A stretch of DNA of 33,738 nucleotides from Lachnospiraceae bacterium (lineage in GTDB: Bacteria > Bacillota > Clostridia > Lachnospirales > Lachnospiraceae): positions 1 to 33,738 of the forward strand of contig JAAWLQ010000004.1 of the NCBI GenBank assembly GCA_022797995.1, written 5' to 3'. Each line of letters starts with the position of its first letter. The stretch's first letter is position 1. This document shows, piece by piece, positions 14,175 to 21,979 of this stretch. Both the position numbers and the translations under genes were made by a program. The notes below the pieces were generated by a model. That model searched no databases. It was not told the origin of the DNA and worked only from the letters and a program-made list of their open reading frames with translations.

Positions 14175-15020
14175 TTGGACAGCAGAGATTATGAAAAAAT
14201 CCTGGACAGTATGCCTGAAACCGGCGTCTATGTCATTCAGGAAGAGAATCACAGCATATTATATTTTAACAGACAGGTACGGCAGGTATGTCCAGACATA
14301 CGGGAAGGAATGGCCTTCCATGATGTATGGGGAGGCTCCTGCGAAAATTGTCCCCTTAAGCTGATGCAGGGCAGGCAGGAATTTCGTTCTGTCAGATACA
14401 GTGCTCTGTTCGGCGGAGAAGTTGACATGATTGCAGCCAGAACAATGTGGAAGGATACCATTCCGGCTTTTGTCATTACGATAACCCCTCGTGCATCAGA
14501 TATCAGGGGCATACATAACATACCATGGGATATATCGGAAAGCAGCCGCCCCGCCACCTTTAGTGAAAAGGACAGTGATACTATAGGTCAGGGACTTATG
14601 CTGAGCCCTCAGTCCATGCAGGACAGAACTTATATTATCGCCAGTCTGAGCAGCCTTTTTTTCTCCACATATTATGTCGATCTGGAGCAGGATACTTTTC
14701 GCGTGGTATCTCAGCTCAGCAAAGTCGGTGATATCCTGGGAGAGAAGGTGAACTGTACCGCAGCATTGCAGATATATGCAAATAATTTTATCTGTGCCGA
14801 AGATCGGGACAGATATCTGAATGTAATGAACATTCAGAACTGGTCGGAAACCCTGCGTTGGTGGCATCCTTATGTGACAATAGAATATCGCACAATACTC
14901 GACAATCCCGATATCAGTTCGGAAGAATATGCCAGAGTGCGCGCCACCGCTGTGTTGGCTCGGACCGGGGCAGATGATTTGCCGAAAACGGTAGTATATG
15001 TCGCCCAAAATGTGACCTGA
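14175..15020 (+). CDS. PAS-like sensor protein without output domain
   Basis: The protein looks like two PAS-type modules. The first (about 5-100) holds DSMPETGVYVIQEENHSILY and a Cys pair in GGSCENCPL, a CxxC seen in some Lachnospiraceae PAS sensors. The second (about 150-280) has YYVDLEQDTFRVV and a WWHPYVTIEYRTIL strand. No membrane helix, kinase or GGDEF follows. I start at TTG 14175, 5 nt after GGAGGGG; the GTG at 14169 overlaps that site. The REC-GGDEF gene begins 35 nt downstream, so this is probably the sensory half of a two-gene c-di-GMP switch; 281 aa. Confidence 0.65.
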   Translation: MDSRDYEKILDSMPETGVYVIQEENHSILYFNRQVRQVCPDIREGMAFHDVWGGSCENCPLKLMQGRQEFRSVRYSALFGGEVDMIAARTMWKDTIPAFVITITPRASDIRGIHNIPWDISESSRPATFSEKDSDTIGQGLMLSPQSMQDRTYIIASLSSLFFSTYYVDLEQDTFRVVSQLSKVGDILGEKVNCTAALQIYANNFICAEDRDRYLNVMNIQNWSETLRWWHPYVTIEYRTILDNPDISSEEYARVRATAVLARTGADDLPKTVVYVAQNVT

Positions 15021-15055
15021 AACAAAGTAAATATCAGAAAGGATATGGATAAAGC

Positions 15056-15973
15056 ATGGATAAAGTATTGGTGATAGATGACAGTCTCGTACAGGCCGAA
15101 TATTTAAAGCTCATTCTGCAGGATGAGTATGAAGTGACCATATGTCAGACAGGGTCGGAAGGCTTTCTTCAGGCCATGTCAGGAGAATATTCCCTGATTT
15201 TCCTGGATGTAATTATGCCGGATATCGACGGTTTCATGTTGCTGAAAAAGCTGCAGGGAACCGTCCAGACCAAATACACGCCCGTTATCATGATTACCAG
15301 TCTCTCCGATGTTCAGCACGAAGAGAAAGGACTGACTCTGGGGGCCGTTGATTATATTTCCAAGCCTTTCAGTCCGGTTATTATCAAGGCCCGGGCAAAT
15401 ACGCACATTAAGCTGCATCATTACCAGATGCAGTTCAGACAGCAGGCCATGGTGGATGAGCTTACCGGCATCGCCAACAGAAGACATTATGAGGATGAAA
15501 GCCGGTCAAAATGGAGAGAAGCCGTTCGTCTGGGACTTCCTTTTACCATCTGCATGCTGGATATCGATAAATTTAAGGTTTATAATGATACCTTCGGCCA
15601 TCCCTCCGGTGATAAAGTGATATCCACCGTGGCCAGAACCATAGCCTCCCATCTCCAGCGCGCAACAGACTTTTTCGGCCGCTATGGGGGCGAGGAATTT
15701 GTTGCCATTCTCCTGGGCAATAATGCCAAGTCCGCTTATCAGTTCTTCAAAACCATACGGCAGGCTGTGGAGGATCTCCATCTGCCTCACAATCCTTCCG
15801 TTTCCGAGTGGGTTACCGTCAGTATCGGCGGTGTAACGCTTCTTCCCAAAGAGGGCGACGTGTATGATACTTATCTGAAAATTGCAGATATAATGCTCTA
15901 TGATGCGAAACGATTCGGCCGAAATATGGTGGTCTGGTCCAATGCAAATCAGGAACAATGGCGGGAGAAATAA
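15056..15973 (+). CDS. Response regulator diguanylate cyclase (REC-GGDEF, PleD-like)
   Basis: The receiver domain (1-120) has the acidic pair D8/D9, phospho-acceptor D51 in LIFLDVIMPD, T81/S82 and K103. The GGDEF domain (about 130-300) has DELTGIANRR, the metal-binding D169-I-D171 and an intact catalytic GGEEF at 211-215. RxxD (202-205) five residues before it is the inhibitory I-site, so product feedback by c-di-GMP is expected. All catalytic residues are present, so it should make c-di-GMP from two GTP. No kinase is next to it; the hybrid kinase at 29 kb or the PAS protein upstream may feed it. Confidence 0.93.
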   Translation: MDKVLVIDDSLVQAEYLKLILQDEYEVTICQTGSEGFLQAMSGEYSLIFLDVIMPDIDGFMLLKKLQGTVQTKYTPVIMITSLSDVQHEEKGLTLGAVDYISKPFSPVIIKARANTHIKLHHYQMQFRQQAMVDELTGIANRRHYEDESRSKWREAVRLGLPFTICMLDIDKFKVYNDTFGHPSGDKVISTVARTIASHLQRATDFFGRYGGEEFVAILLGNNAKSAYQFFKTIRQAVEDLHLPHNPSVSEWVTVSIGGVTLLPKEGDVYDTYLKIADIMLYDAKRFGRNMVVWSNANQEQWREK

Positions 15974-15989
15974 CCGCCATTGTTCTTTT
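15953..15989 (+). terminator. Intrinsic terminator overlapping the cyclase stop codon
   Basis: GAACAATGGCGG and CCGCCATTGTTC form a perfect 12-bp stem with a 9-nt loop, then TTTT. The left arm is the last codons of the diguanylate cyclase. Confidence 0.85.
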
Positions 15990-16076
15990 ATTCATCACAG
16001 TAATAGACTCGCGAAGCGTAAATTCTATTGTTTTACCCGGAAAATTCACTCCCCGGCGCGGCGCAGAGAACCCTTG

Positions 16077-18275
16077 TCAGGCCATCTCTCTGGCAGCATA
16101 GAACATTTTCCGCAAGGTACAGATATCCCGTAGAAGGCTGTCCCTGTCCTCCCTTTCATGCAGCTTTCTGACCCAGGCATAGTATTCGTTGGCCAGCGGG
16201 GTAGTCAGCGCGGAGGTTTTACTGATATATCCTTTTCTGATGGCCTCATGAGATACACTTCTCATAAATTTCCAGAAATTATAGTAGGAAAGCTTGATTT
16301 TCGTCATATAGCCGGCGCTGTCCTCAATGACAAAGCCTTCGATTTTACGGCCTTCATATTCGTAATCAGGCTCCATGATGTCATAATACCAGTCAAAGAA
16401 TTCCTGCCAGCAGGCAATCTCAAATGCCTTCTCCTTGGTCTCCAGCCCGAACAATCCTGCCGTATGACACATATCACTGTATTCATACCGGGCAAATTCC
16501 ATCCGGTTATAGACAATATCCAGCAAAAACAATCTGCTCTCAGGATAGTCAATGATATGCGGATCATGTTCCATATCGACGCATTCGAAGACAAAGGATA
16601 CATCTTTTTCTTTACAATATTCCTTTATCCCTTCAAGATTTTCCGGAGTAACCTTTTTCCTCAGCATTTCCTGAAAATATCCTGCATACTGACTGTCTAT
16701 AGTGGACTTGCTGGCCGCAAAGAGGCTGTCCTCATACTCATTATAGCTTACAATCCCCAGAAACCCGTTTTCCTTTACATAGGCGGTCACAGGAAACTGC
16801 AGTTTATGCTGCAGCATCTCAAATTTCGTCTCCGGTCTTTCATTGATATTAAAGAATTTGTCATAGGCCCTGGCCACTACTTTTCCCTTTGCCGTATCGA
16901 GATACAGCCCTCTGGCTTTGGTGGTCTGGGCATCCCAGACTCTGTCATAAAACGCCTTATCCGTATAGTTGAAGGATGAGATATTGCCGAATTTCTTCTC
17001 CTGGATGTATTTGTTGCCGCGCAGGGAGATGATGGTATCCGCTATGGAGCTTTCCACAACGCCCTGCGCTTCCTGCATTTCCGGCGTCTTATATACTTCA
17101 TTCTCCATTTCGACACAGTGGATTCCCGATTCATTCACCTGTACGCAGCGCAGACAGCCACCATATTCCACCTGTCCTTCCAGGTTAAATACTCTGTCGT
17201 TTACCATTGTGGGCATTTGTTTTGTGTTCCGATGCCCGTGAATCTGATAACAGTTGTCCGGTGTCGTGTCAAAGAAAGTCTCGGCTATCTTTTCAAAATC
17301 ATCATAATTTCCCACACCCTTGATCATCTGCTCCGTGGCCACAAGGGACAGATTCTCCGGCAATGTGCTCAATCCTGCATGTGTGACCAGATAAATGTTT
17401 TCACCATATCTGTAATAGGCACACTGCCCGAATTTCCTGTACAGCTGCCTTACGTCCTTCTTGCTGATCCTCGCCGCATCCAGAGCAGGCTTTGTGATCA
17501 GCTCGAATTCCTTTGATCTTCCCGTACAGTCGTTTGCCCACAGCCAGAGCCACCTCTCGTGGTTCCCCTCCAGCATCAGCACATTTTTCCTGTTCATGAT
17601 GGAGATGAGAAATTTCACCACCTCCACATTCTCAACACCTCTGTCAATATAATCTCCCACGAAGATATACATCTCGTCATCTTTCAGGCCGCCGTTATCC
17701 TCCAGATACTTCTGTAAAACTGTGTTACAGCCGTGAATATCGCCGATATGATGTATCTTCTTATAGTTTGACATGTCAAACAGCTTCAGCCAGATGGTAT
17801 CCAGTTCATCCGGACGGATTACCTTGATTCCGGAAGGAATCTTCTGGGTTCTGAACCGGGAGTACATATTGTCGATAGCCTCTTCCGGCACCCTTTTAAA
17901 AGCTTCCCTGTTCGCATTTCTTCTCTTTACCTCTTCGATGGGAATATCCGTAAAGTCCACACAGTAAATCCGATAACGGTATGTCTCGCACATCTCCTTA
18001 TAGCGATTCATCTCGCTGGTCTTGGAATTCGTGGCGTCGATAACCGTAAAATCGCCTCTCTGCATCCGGATTTCCAGGATACTGAACAATGTCTTCCACA
18101 CTGTGCTGTCATTGCTCTGGCTGATACCTGTTGTCCCGTCTGCCAGCATCACCGGACTCTGGCACAGCAGCCTGATATCGTCCGCCGACAATGTATAAGG
18201 TTTTAAGCCATGCTGCGCAATCCAGGTAGACTTGCCGCAGCTGGCGGAACCCCGCAATAAAAGTAAAATTCTCAT
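16077..18275 (-). CDS. RNA repair enzyme: polynucleotide kinase, phosphatase and RNA ligase
   Basis: This 732-residue protein joins three activities that heal and seal broken RNA, probably tRNA. Kinase (1-160): P-loop GSASCGKST (9-17), ADDIR (31-35) with the likely catalytic Asp, IDATN (79-83) and lid arginines in RRNANREAFKR. Calcineurin-like phosphatase (about 172-395): GDIHG (178-182), GDYIDRG (207-213), GNHE (237-240), THAG (299-302) and HGHR (346-349). Ligase (about 445-690): ARAYDKFFNINE (468-479), motif I KENG with AMP-accepting K501, ECVD with E564, EGFVIED (646-652) and TKIKL (658-662). The kinase-phosphatase-ligase order recalls Clostridium thermocellum Pnkp, but KFFNINE is typical of Rnl1/Trl1-type ligases. 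No hen1 gene is nearby. AGGAG overlapping the stop of the AraC gene sets the start. Confidence 0.85.
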   Translation of the reverse strand: MRILLLLRGSASCGKSTWIAQHGLKPYTLSADDIRLLCQSPVMLADGTTGISQSNDSTVWKTLFSILEIRMQRGDFTVIDATNSKTSEMNRYKEMCETYRYRIYCVDFTDIPIEEVKRRNANREAFKRVPEEAIDNMYSRFRTQKIPSGIKVIRPDELDTIWLKLFDMSNYKKIHHIGDIHGCNTVLQKYLEDNGGLKDDEMYIFVGDYIDRGVENVEVVKFLISIMNRKNVLMLEGNHERWLWLWANDCTGRSKEFELITKPALDAARISKKDVRQLYRKFGQCAYYRYGENIYLVTHAGLSTLPENLSLVATEQMIKGVGNYDDFEKIAETFFDTTPDNCYQIHGHRNTKQMPTMVNDRVFNLEGQVEYGGCLRCVQVNESGIHCVEMENEVYKTPEMQEAQGVVESSIADTIISLRGNKYIQEKKFGNISSFNYTDKAFYDRVWDAQTTKARGLYLDTAKGKVVARAYDKFFNINERPETKFEMLQHKLQFPVTAYVKENGFLGIVSYNEYEDSLFAASKSTIDSQYAGYFQEMLRKKVTPENLEGIKEYCKEKDVSFVFECVDMEHDPHIIDYPESRLFLLDIVYNRMEFARYEYSDMCHTAGLFGLETKEKAFEIACWQEFFDWYYDIMEPDYEYEGRKIEGFVIEDSAGYMTKIKLSYYNFWKFMRSVSHEAIRKGYISKTSALTTPLANEYYAWVRKLHEREDRDSLLRDICTLRKMFYAAREMA

Positions 18276-18288
18276 AAATTTTATTCTC

Positions 18289-19188
18289 CTAAATTTTTTC
18301 CTGTGGTTTCAGCAGCTGAGCAATCAGATGCTCCACTTCCTGCAGCTGCTCCCGTGAGCTCTCCCTGTGGCTCAGCCTGCGGTACTGGGAAGGGGACATT
18401 CCCTTCATGGCATGGAAAGCCTTCGTAAATACCAGCGCATCTCTGTACCCGCATGACAAAGCAATACTTTCTATGGGATAAGAAGTAGAGTCCAGCAACT
18501 CTCTGGCCTTTGTAATCCGAAACGTGGTGAGAAACTGTTGGGGGGACATCCCCAGATAATTCTGGAACAACGTATAGAGGTAGCTTCTGTTAATACATAC
18601 ATAATCCGCCACGTCCGTCACCTTGATGGGATTGCAGTAATTACTCTGGATAAAAGATACCGCTTTTTTCACATACTGGTTTCCCTTATCCTCTTCGTCC
18701 TTTGCCACAACTCCGGCGCTCTGGGCCAGAACGGACAGAAATACACCCAGCTGTCCGTTCCGACGCAGATCATCTGCCACACCGAACGTATTATGCTCCA
18801 TCATATCCCGGACAATGGAATAAAGCTCCTGATCCCTCTCACAGGAGAAAATGGGATGTCTGGCCGACAGTCCCATGGAATTCAGATATTCTCCCGCGCG
18901 GCTGCCGCCGAATCCCACCCACAGATAGCTCCATGGTTCCTTCTCATCCGCCTGATAAAAGGCCAGCTCATTGGGCTGAATCAGAAAGCCATAGCCCGCC
19001 TCCAACCGATATTCCTTGTCATGAAACCGGAAAATCCCCTTACCGCTGAGCACATAGTGAATCAGATAATGGGGCTTGGAAGCCGGGCCAAAACTATGGA
19101 GGCTTTCTGTCTGGGAACAGCCACAGCAATTTACATACAGACTTCCGACTTTATCGTTCTCAAAGTCCAGCTTAAACGCTTTCTCCAT
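18289..19188 (-). CDS. AraC-family transcription regulator
   Basis: The N-terminal 150 residues form a cupin-type sensing domain (YLIHYVLSGKGIFRFHDKEY, then LIQPNELAFY). The C-terminal 100 residues carry two helix-turn-helix motifs (ADYVCINRSYLYTLFQNYLG and GYRDALVFTKAFHAMKGMSP), ending in the AraC signature SPSQYRR. Such regulators often sense a sugar or similar small ligand. I choose ATG 19188 with AAAGGTGG 8 nt upstream; GTG 19200 overlaps that site. The stop codon is built into the ribosome site of the RNA repair gene 13 nt downstream, and the aldo/keto reductase ends 23 nt upstream, so the three genes are probably co-transcribed. Confidence 0.9.
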   Translation of the reverse strand: MEKAFKLDFENDKVGSLYVNCCGCSQTESLHSFGPASKPHYLIHYVLSGKGIFRFHDKEYRLEAGYGFLIQPNELAFYQADEKEPWSYLWVGFGGSRAGEYLNSMGLSARHPIFSCERDQELYSIVRDMMEHNTFGVADDLRRNGQLGVFLSVLAQSAGVVAKDEEDKGNQYVKKAVSFIQSNYCNPIKVTDVADYVCINRSYLYTLFQNYLGMSPQQFLTTFRITKARELLDSTSYPIESIALSCGYRDALVFTKAFHAMKGMSPSQYRRLSHRESSREQLQEVEHLIAQLLKPQEKI

Positions 19189-19211
19189 ACAGAAAACCAC
19201 CTTTCAGAAAT

Positions 19212-20348
19212 TTACAGAACAAATTCTTTCTTGTCCAGGTCTTCCTGCACCTTTACCAGATCTTCCCTGATATGCAGATTCTGGGGACAAACCTTCTCGC
19301 ACTTACCACATTTTACACAGTTTTTCGCCTGTTTTTCATCACCCAGCCCTTTTTCCCAGCTATGTTTGACCACATTATAATTCTGATACATATGATAGGT
19401 ATTCCACGCTCTGAAATTCCCGGGAATGTTCACCCCTGCCGGACAGGGCATGCAATATCCACATCCCGTACAACCGTTTTTCACACGGCTGTTGATCAAC
19501 GCCACAATCTCGTCAATGGTCTTGCTTTCCGTCTCGGAAAGGGGCTGGAAATCGGCAAATGTCTTCAGATTGTCCTCCACCTGTTCCATGGTGGACATAC
19601 CGCTCAATATTACCTTTACATTAGGCAGACTTCCCACCCAGCGAAGCGCATAGGAAGCGGTGGAAGCCTCCGGATTCAGCGCCCGGAATTTCTCCGTAAT
19701 GTCATCTGCAAAAGTAGCCAGGGAACCACCCTTGACCGGCTCCATAATGATTAGTGGAACATTTTTCTCCTCGGTGAGTTTGTAGCCCTTTAAGCCAGCC
19801 TGTGTGTCCGCATCCATATAATTCAGCTGAATCTGGCAGAAATCCCAGTCTTTGTAGGATATAATGTCTTCAAAGGCTTCATAATTATCATGGAAAGAGA
19901 ATCCCAAATATTTGATTTTTCCTTCTGCCTTCAGGCCTTCCAGATACTCGACCACGCCCAGATCCGCTATCTGGTGAAACTTTTCTTTGTTCATTCCATG
20001 GAGCAGGTAAAAATCTATGTAATCTGTCTGCAGTTTCCCCAGCTGCTCCTGGAACAATTTTTCCGCGTCTTCTTTTGCCTGTATATTCCAGCAGGGCAGC
20101 TTTGTGGCCAGATAGAAGGAACTCCTTTCATATTTTTTCAGGACCTTCCCCACAAAGGTCTCGCTTTTCCCTCCATGATAAGGATATGCGGTATCATAAT
20201 AATTTACCCCTGCCGCCATTGCTCTGTCCAGCATCCGTTCTGCTTCCGGCTCGTCTATCTCCCCCTCCGCCGTCACCGGAAATCTCATACAGCCAAATCC
20301 CAGAAGAGATGTCTCAATTCCCAGTTTTTCAATTTTTCTTTTTTCCAT
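19212..20348 (-). CDS. Aldo/keto reductase with C-terminal 4Fe-4S domain
   Basis: The N-terminal TIM barrel (about 1-275) has the AKR residues D52 and Y56 (YYDTAYPYHGG), K83 (ATKLP) and H117 (LLHG). The C-terminal 90 residues have two cysteine clusters: C293, 296, 299, 302 (GCTGCGYCMPC) and C344, 347, 350, 354 (CVKCGKCEKVC), enough for two iron-sulfur clusters. This architecture is common in Clostridia and suggests that electrons may come from ferredoxin as well as NAD(P)H; substrate unknown. GAGGAGG lies 8 nt before the ATG. It is the first gene of a short run with the AraC regulator and the RNA repair enzyme. Confidence 0.92.
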   Translation of the reverse strand: MEKRKIEKLGIETSLLGFGCMRFPVTAEGEIDEPEAERMLDRAMAAGVNYYDTAYPYHGGKSETFVGKVLKKYERSSFYLATKLPCWNIQAKEDAEKLFQEQLGKLQTDYIDFYLLHGMNKEKFHQIADLGVVEYLEGLKAEGKIKYLGFSFHDNYEAFEDIISYKDWDFCQIQLNYMDADTQAGLKGYKLTEEKNVPLIIMEPVKGGSLATFADDITEKFRALNPEASTASYALRWVGSLPNVKVILSGMSTMEQVEDNLKTFADFQPLSETESKTIDEIVALINSRVKNGCTGCGYCMPCPAGVNIPGNFRAWNTYHMYQNYNVVKHSWEKGLGDEKQAKNCVKCGKCEKVCPQNLHIREDLVKVQEDLDKKEFVL

Positions 20349-20447
20349 TTTGCTATCCTCCTCGTTTTACTCCTGTTCCTTCACTTTGCTATTCTTATTC
20401 CGGAACTGATTTTCTTTCTGCCTTTTGAGACTCATCTGTCCAATCGG

Positions 20448-21644
20448 CTATCTATTTTTCAACAGCCCTTCGCTGTCGAATTCCACACCGAAATCCCTGC
20501 TGAATTCATTAATCCTGCCCAGAATTCTCTGCGCTTCTTCTCCCTCGGCCGGGGTCGGCTTGTAATCATTTCGGCTGGATATGGAACTGACAGAACATGG
20601 AATCACTTTGATCTCCCTGTCTTCCTGCTTTACACCGTCCACAAAGGTAAAAGTCTGCTGAAAAATCATACAGTCCTTATCCTCCGGATTCCGATTGGCG
20701 CCGAAGCAGAAGTTACCCAGACTGTAGATGATAAATTTACCCTGGTATTCTTCCACCCCCTGCAATACATGTGGATGATGCCCGATCACCAGATCCGCTC
20801 CCCAGTCAATGCATTTTCTGCCCAGACTTTTCTGATAGTCCTCCGGATAATTCTCCCTCTCTATTCCCCAGTGACAGCAGGTAAATACCAGGTCGGCACC
20901 CTCTTCCCGCAGCTGTGCGATCCCTTCTTCCAGGATCTTTTCCACGGCGTATCCCTGGCCCACTTCATTCACCGATATAATACCGATGTGTACTCCCTTT
21001 ACCTCATACATGCAGTAGTTATCGTCGTACGCATAAAGGATTCCCGCTTCATCCAGCGCGGCCACCGTATCCGCCGTGCCCTGTTCCCAATAATCAAGCC
21101 GATGATTATTGCCCATGCTGACCGCTTCCACACTTCCCGCCGTCAATATATTCACATATTCCGGGTCCCCGGAAATGCAGTATGTCTGCTCCTCTCTGCC
21201 GTTCTCCGACCGGGTCAGCGGACCTTCCAGGTTCACCAGCGTCAGATCATCCGCACTGAAAACAGGTGATACATTTTCGAAAAAGTATTCGTCACCCACT
21301 CCCTGATCATAGGTCTGCCGGAAAGAAACTTCATAACCCTGTCCCCGATAATTCCCCATTGTCACATCACCGGCGGCGGAAATCGTAATTTTAATCTCCT
21401 CCGGTCCCGCCTCCCCGGACTCCGGCATCTCATCGGAACCCTCCGGAGCCCCGTTGACGCCTTCCCCTGAAACAGTTCCATCGGCGAAAACCGGAATGCT
21501 CTCTTCGGAAGCTTTCGATTCCTCCTTCAGTTCAACAGGAGCAACTGTCATTACCGATGCAGGTACTCCCCCTGTGTCTCCACATGCGGTCAGCATTATC
21601 AGACTTGACAGACATATGCCAAATCCGGTCTTCTTTGTTCCCAT
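20448..21644 (-). CDS. CapA-family lipoprotein (PGA synthesis-like metallophosphatase fold)
   Basis: A lipoprotein signal ends with lipobox LTAC at C21. A Ser/Glu-rich linker follows to about 80. The CapA domain (about 84-345) shows AAGDVTMG, NLEGPLT (138-144), GNNHRLDYW (178-186), CHWGIERE (257-264), GADLVIGHHPHVLQG (282-296) and SLGNFCFG (308-315), the calcineurin-like metal ligands of this family. CapA proteins take part in poly-gamma-glutamate or wall polymer handling at the cell surface. No capB or capC gene is nearby, so the polymer is uncertain. It follows the DUF3784 gene by 14 nt and an LCP ligase, a cell-envelope cluster. The ribosome site is weak. Confidence 0.9.
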   Translation of the reverse strand: MGTKKTGFGICLSSLIMLTACGDTGGVPASVMTVAPVELKEESKASEESIPVFADGTVSGEGVNGAPEGSDEMPESGEAGPEEIKITISAAGDVTMGNYRGQGYEVSFRQTYDQGVGDEYFFENVSPVFSADDLTLVNLEGPLTRSENGREEQTYCISGDPEYVNILTAGSVEAVSMGNNHRLDYWEQGTADTVAALDEAGILYAYDDNYCMYEVKGVHIGIISVNEVGQGYAVEKILEEGIAQLREEGADLVFTCCHWGIERENYPEDYQKSLGRKCIDWGADLVIGHHPHVLQGVEEYQGKFIIYSLGNFCFGANRNPEDKDCMIFQQTFTFVDGVKQEDREIKVIPCSVSSISSRNDYKPTPAEGEEAQRILGRINEFSRDFGVEFDSEGLLKNR

Positions 21645-21658
21645 TTCTCAGTTTCCCG

Positions 21659-21967
21659 TTATCTTCTTTTTAACAATTTCTTCTCTATTTTACCATAAAT
21701 CACTACCACGAGAACAGCCTCCACAATCAAAAGCAACGTGGACACCCCGCTGACCCAGCCTCTGAAGACAGCACCCACAAACAGGGTGATCTCCGCGGCG
21801 ACGCCGAACCCTATCACCAGGATGCCGCAGTATTTATTGTATTTTTTTACATCCACCACTTCAATGGGACGCTTGTTGAATACTTTGTTCCTCTCCTCGC
21901 TGCTCAGTATCTTCGCTCCCGTACTGAAACACATCACCGCCACAAAAGCCAATAAAATTACGTCCAT
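21659..21967 (-). CDS. DUF3784 small membrane protein
   Basis: The 102-residue protein has three hydrophobic segments: about 3-18, 47-68 and 73-92. Between the first two is the conserved-looking RNKVFNKRPIEVVDVKKYNK, typical of DUF3784 proteins of Firmicutes, and the tail is KKLLKRR. Function unknown. GAGGAG lies 7 nt before the ATG and overlaps the end of the LCP gene, so the two are coupled. Its stop is 14 nt from the CapA gene. Confidence 0.78.
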   Translation of the reverse strand: MDVILLAFVAVMCFSTGAKILSSEERNKVFNKRPIEVVDVKKYNKYCGILVIGFGVAAEITLFVGAVFRGWVSGVSTLLLIVEAVLVVVIYGKIEKKLLKRR

Positions 21968-21979
21968 TTTACTTCTCCT

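Noticed and set aside
16002-16029. AATAGA/TCTATT hairpin as terminator of the RNA repair gene
   Set aside because: The stem is short and interrupted, and no T run follows on the minus strand; too weak to call.
19890-21269. Plus-strand 459-codon open frame
   Set aside because: It is antisense to the CapA and aldo/keto reductase genes, both of which have full motif sets; the long frame is a by-product of their codon use.
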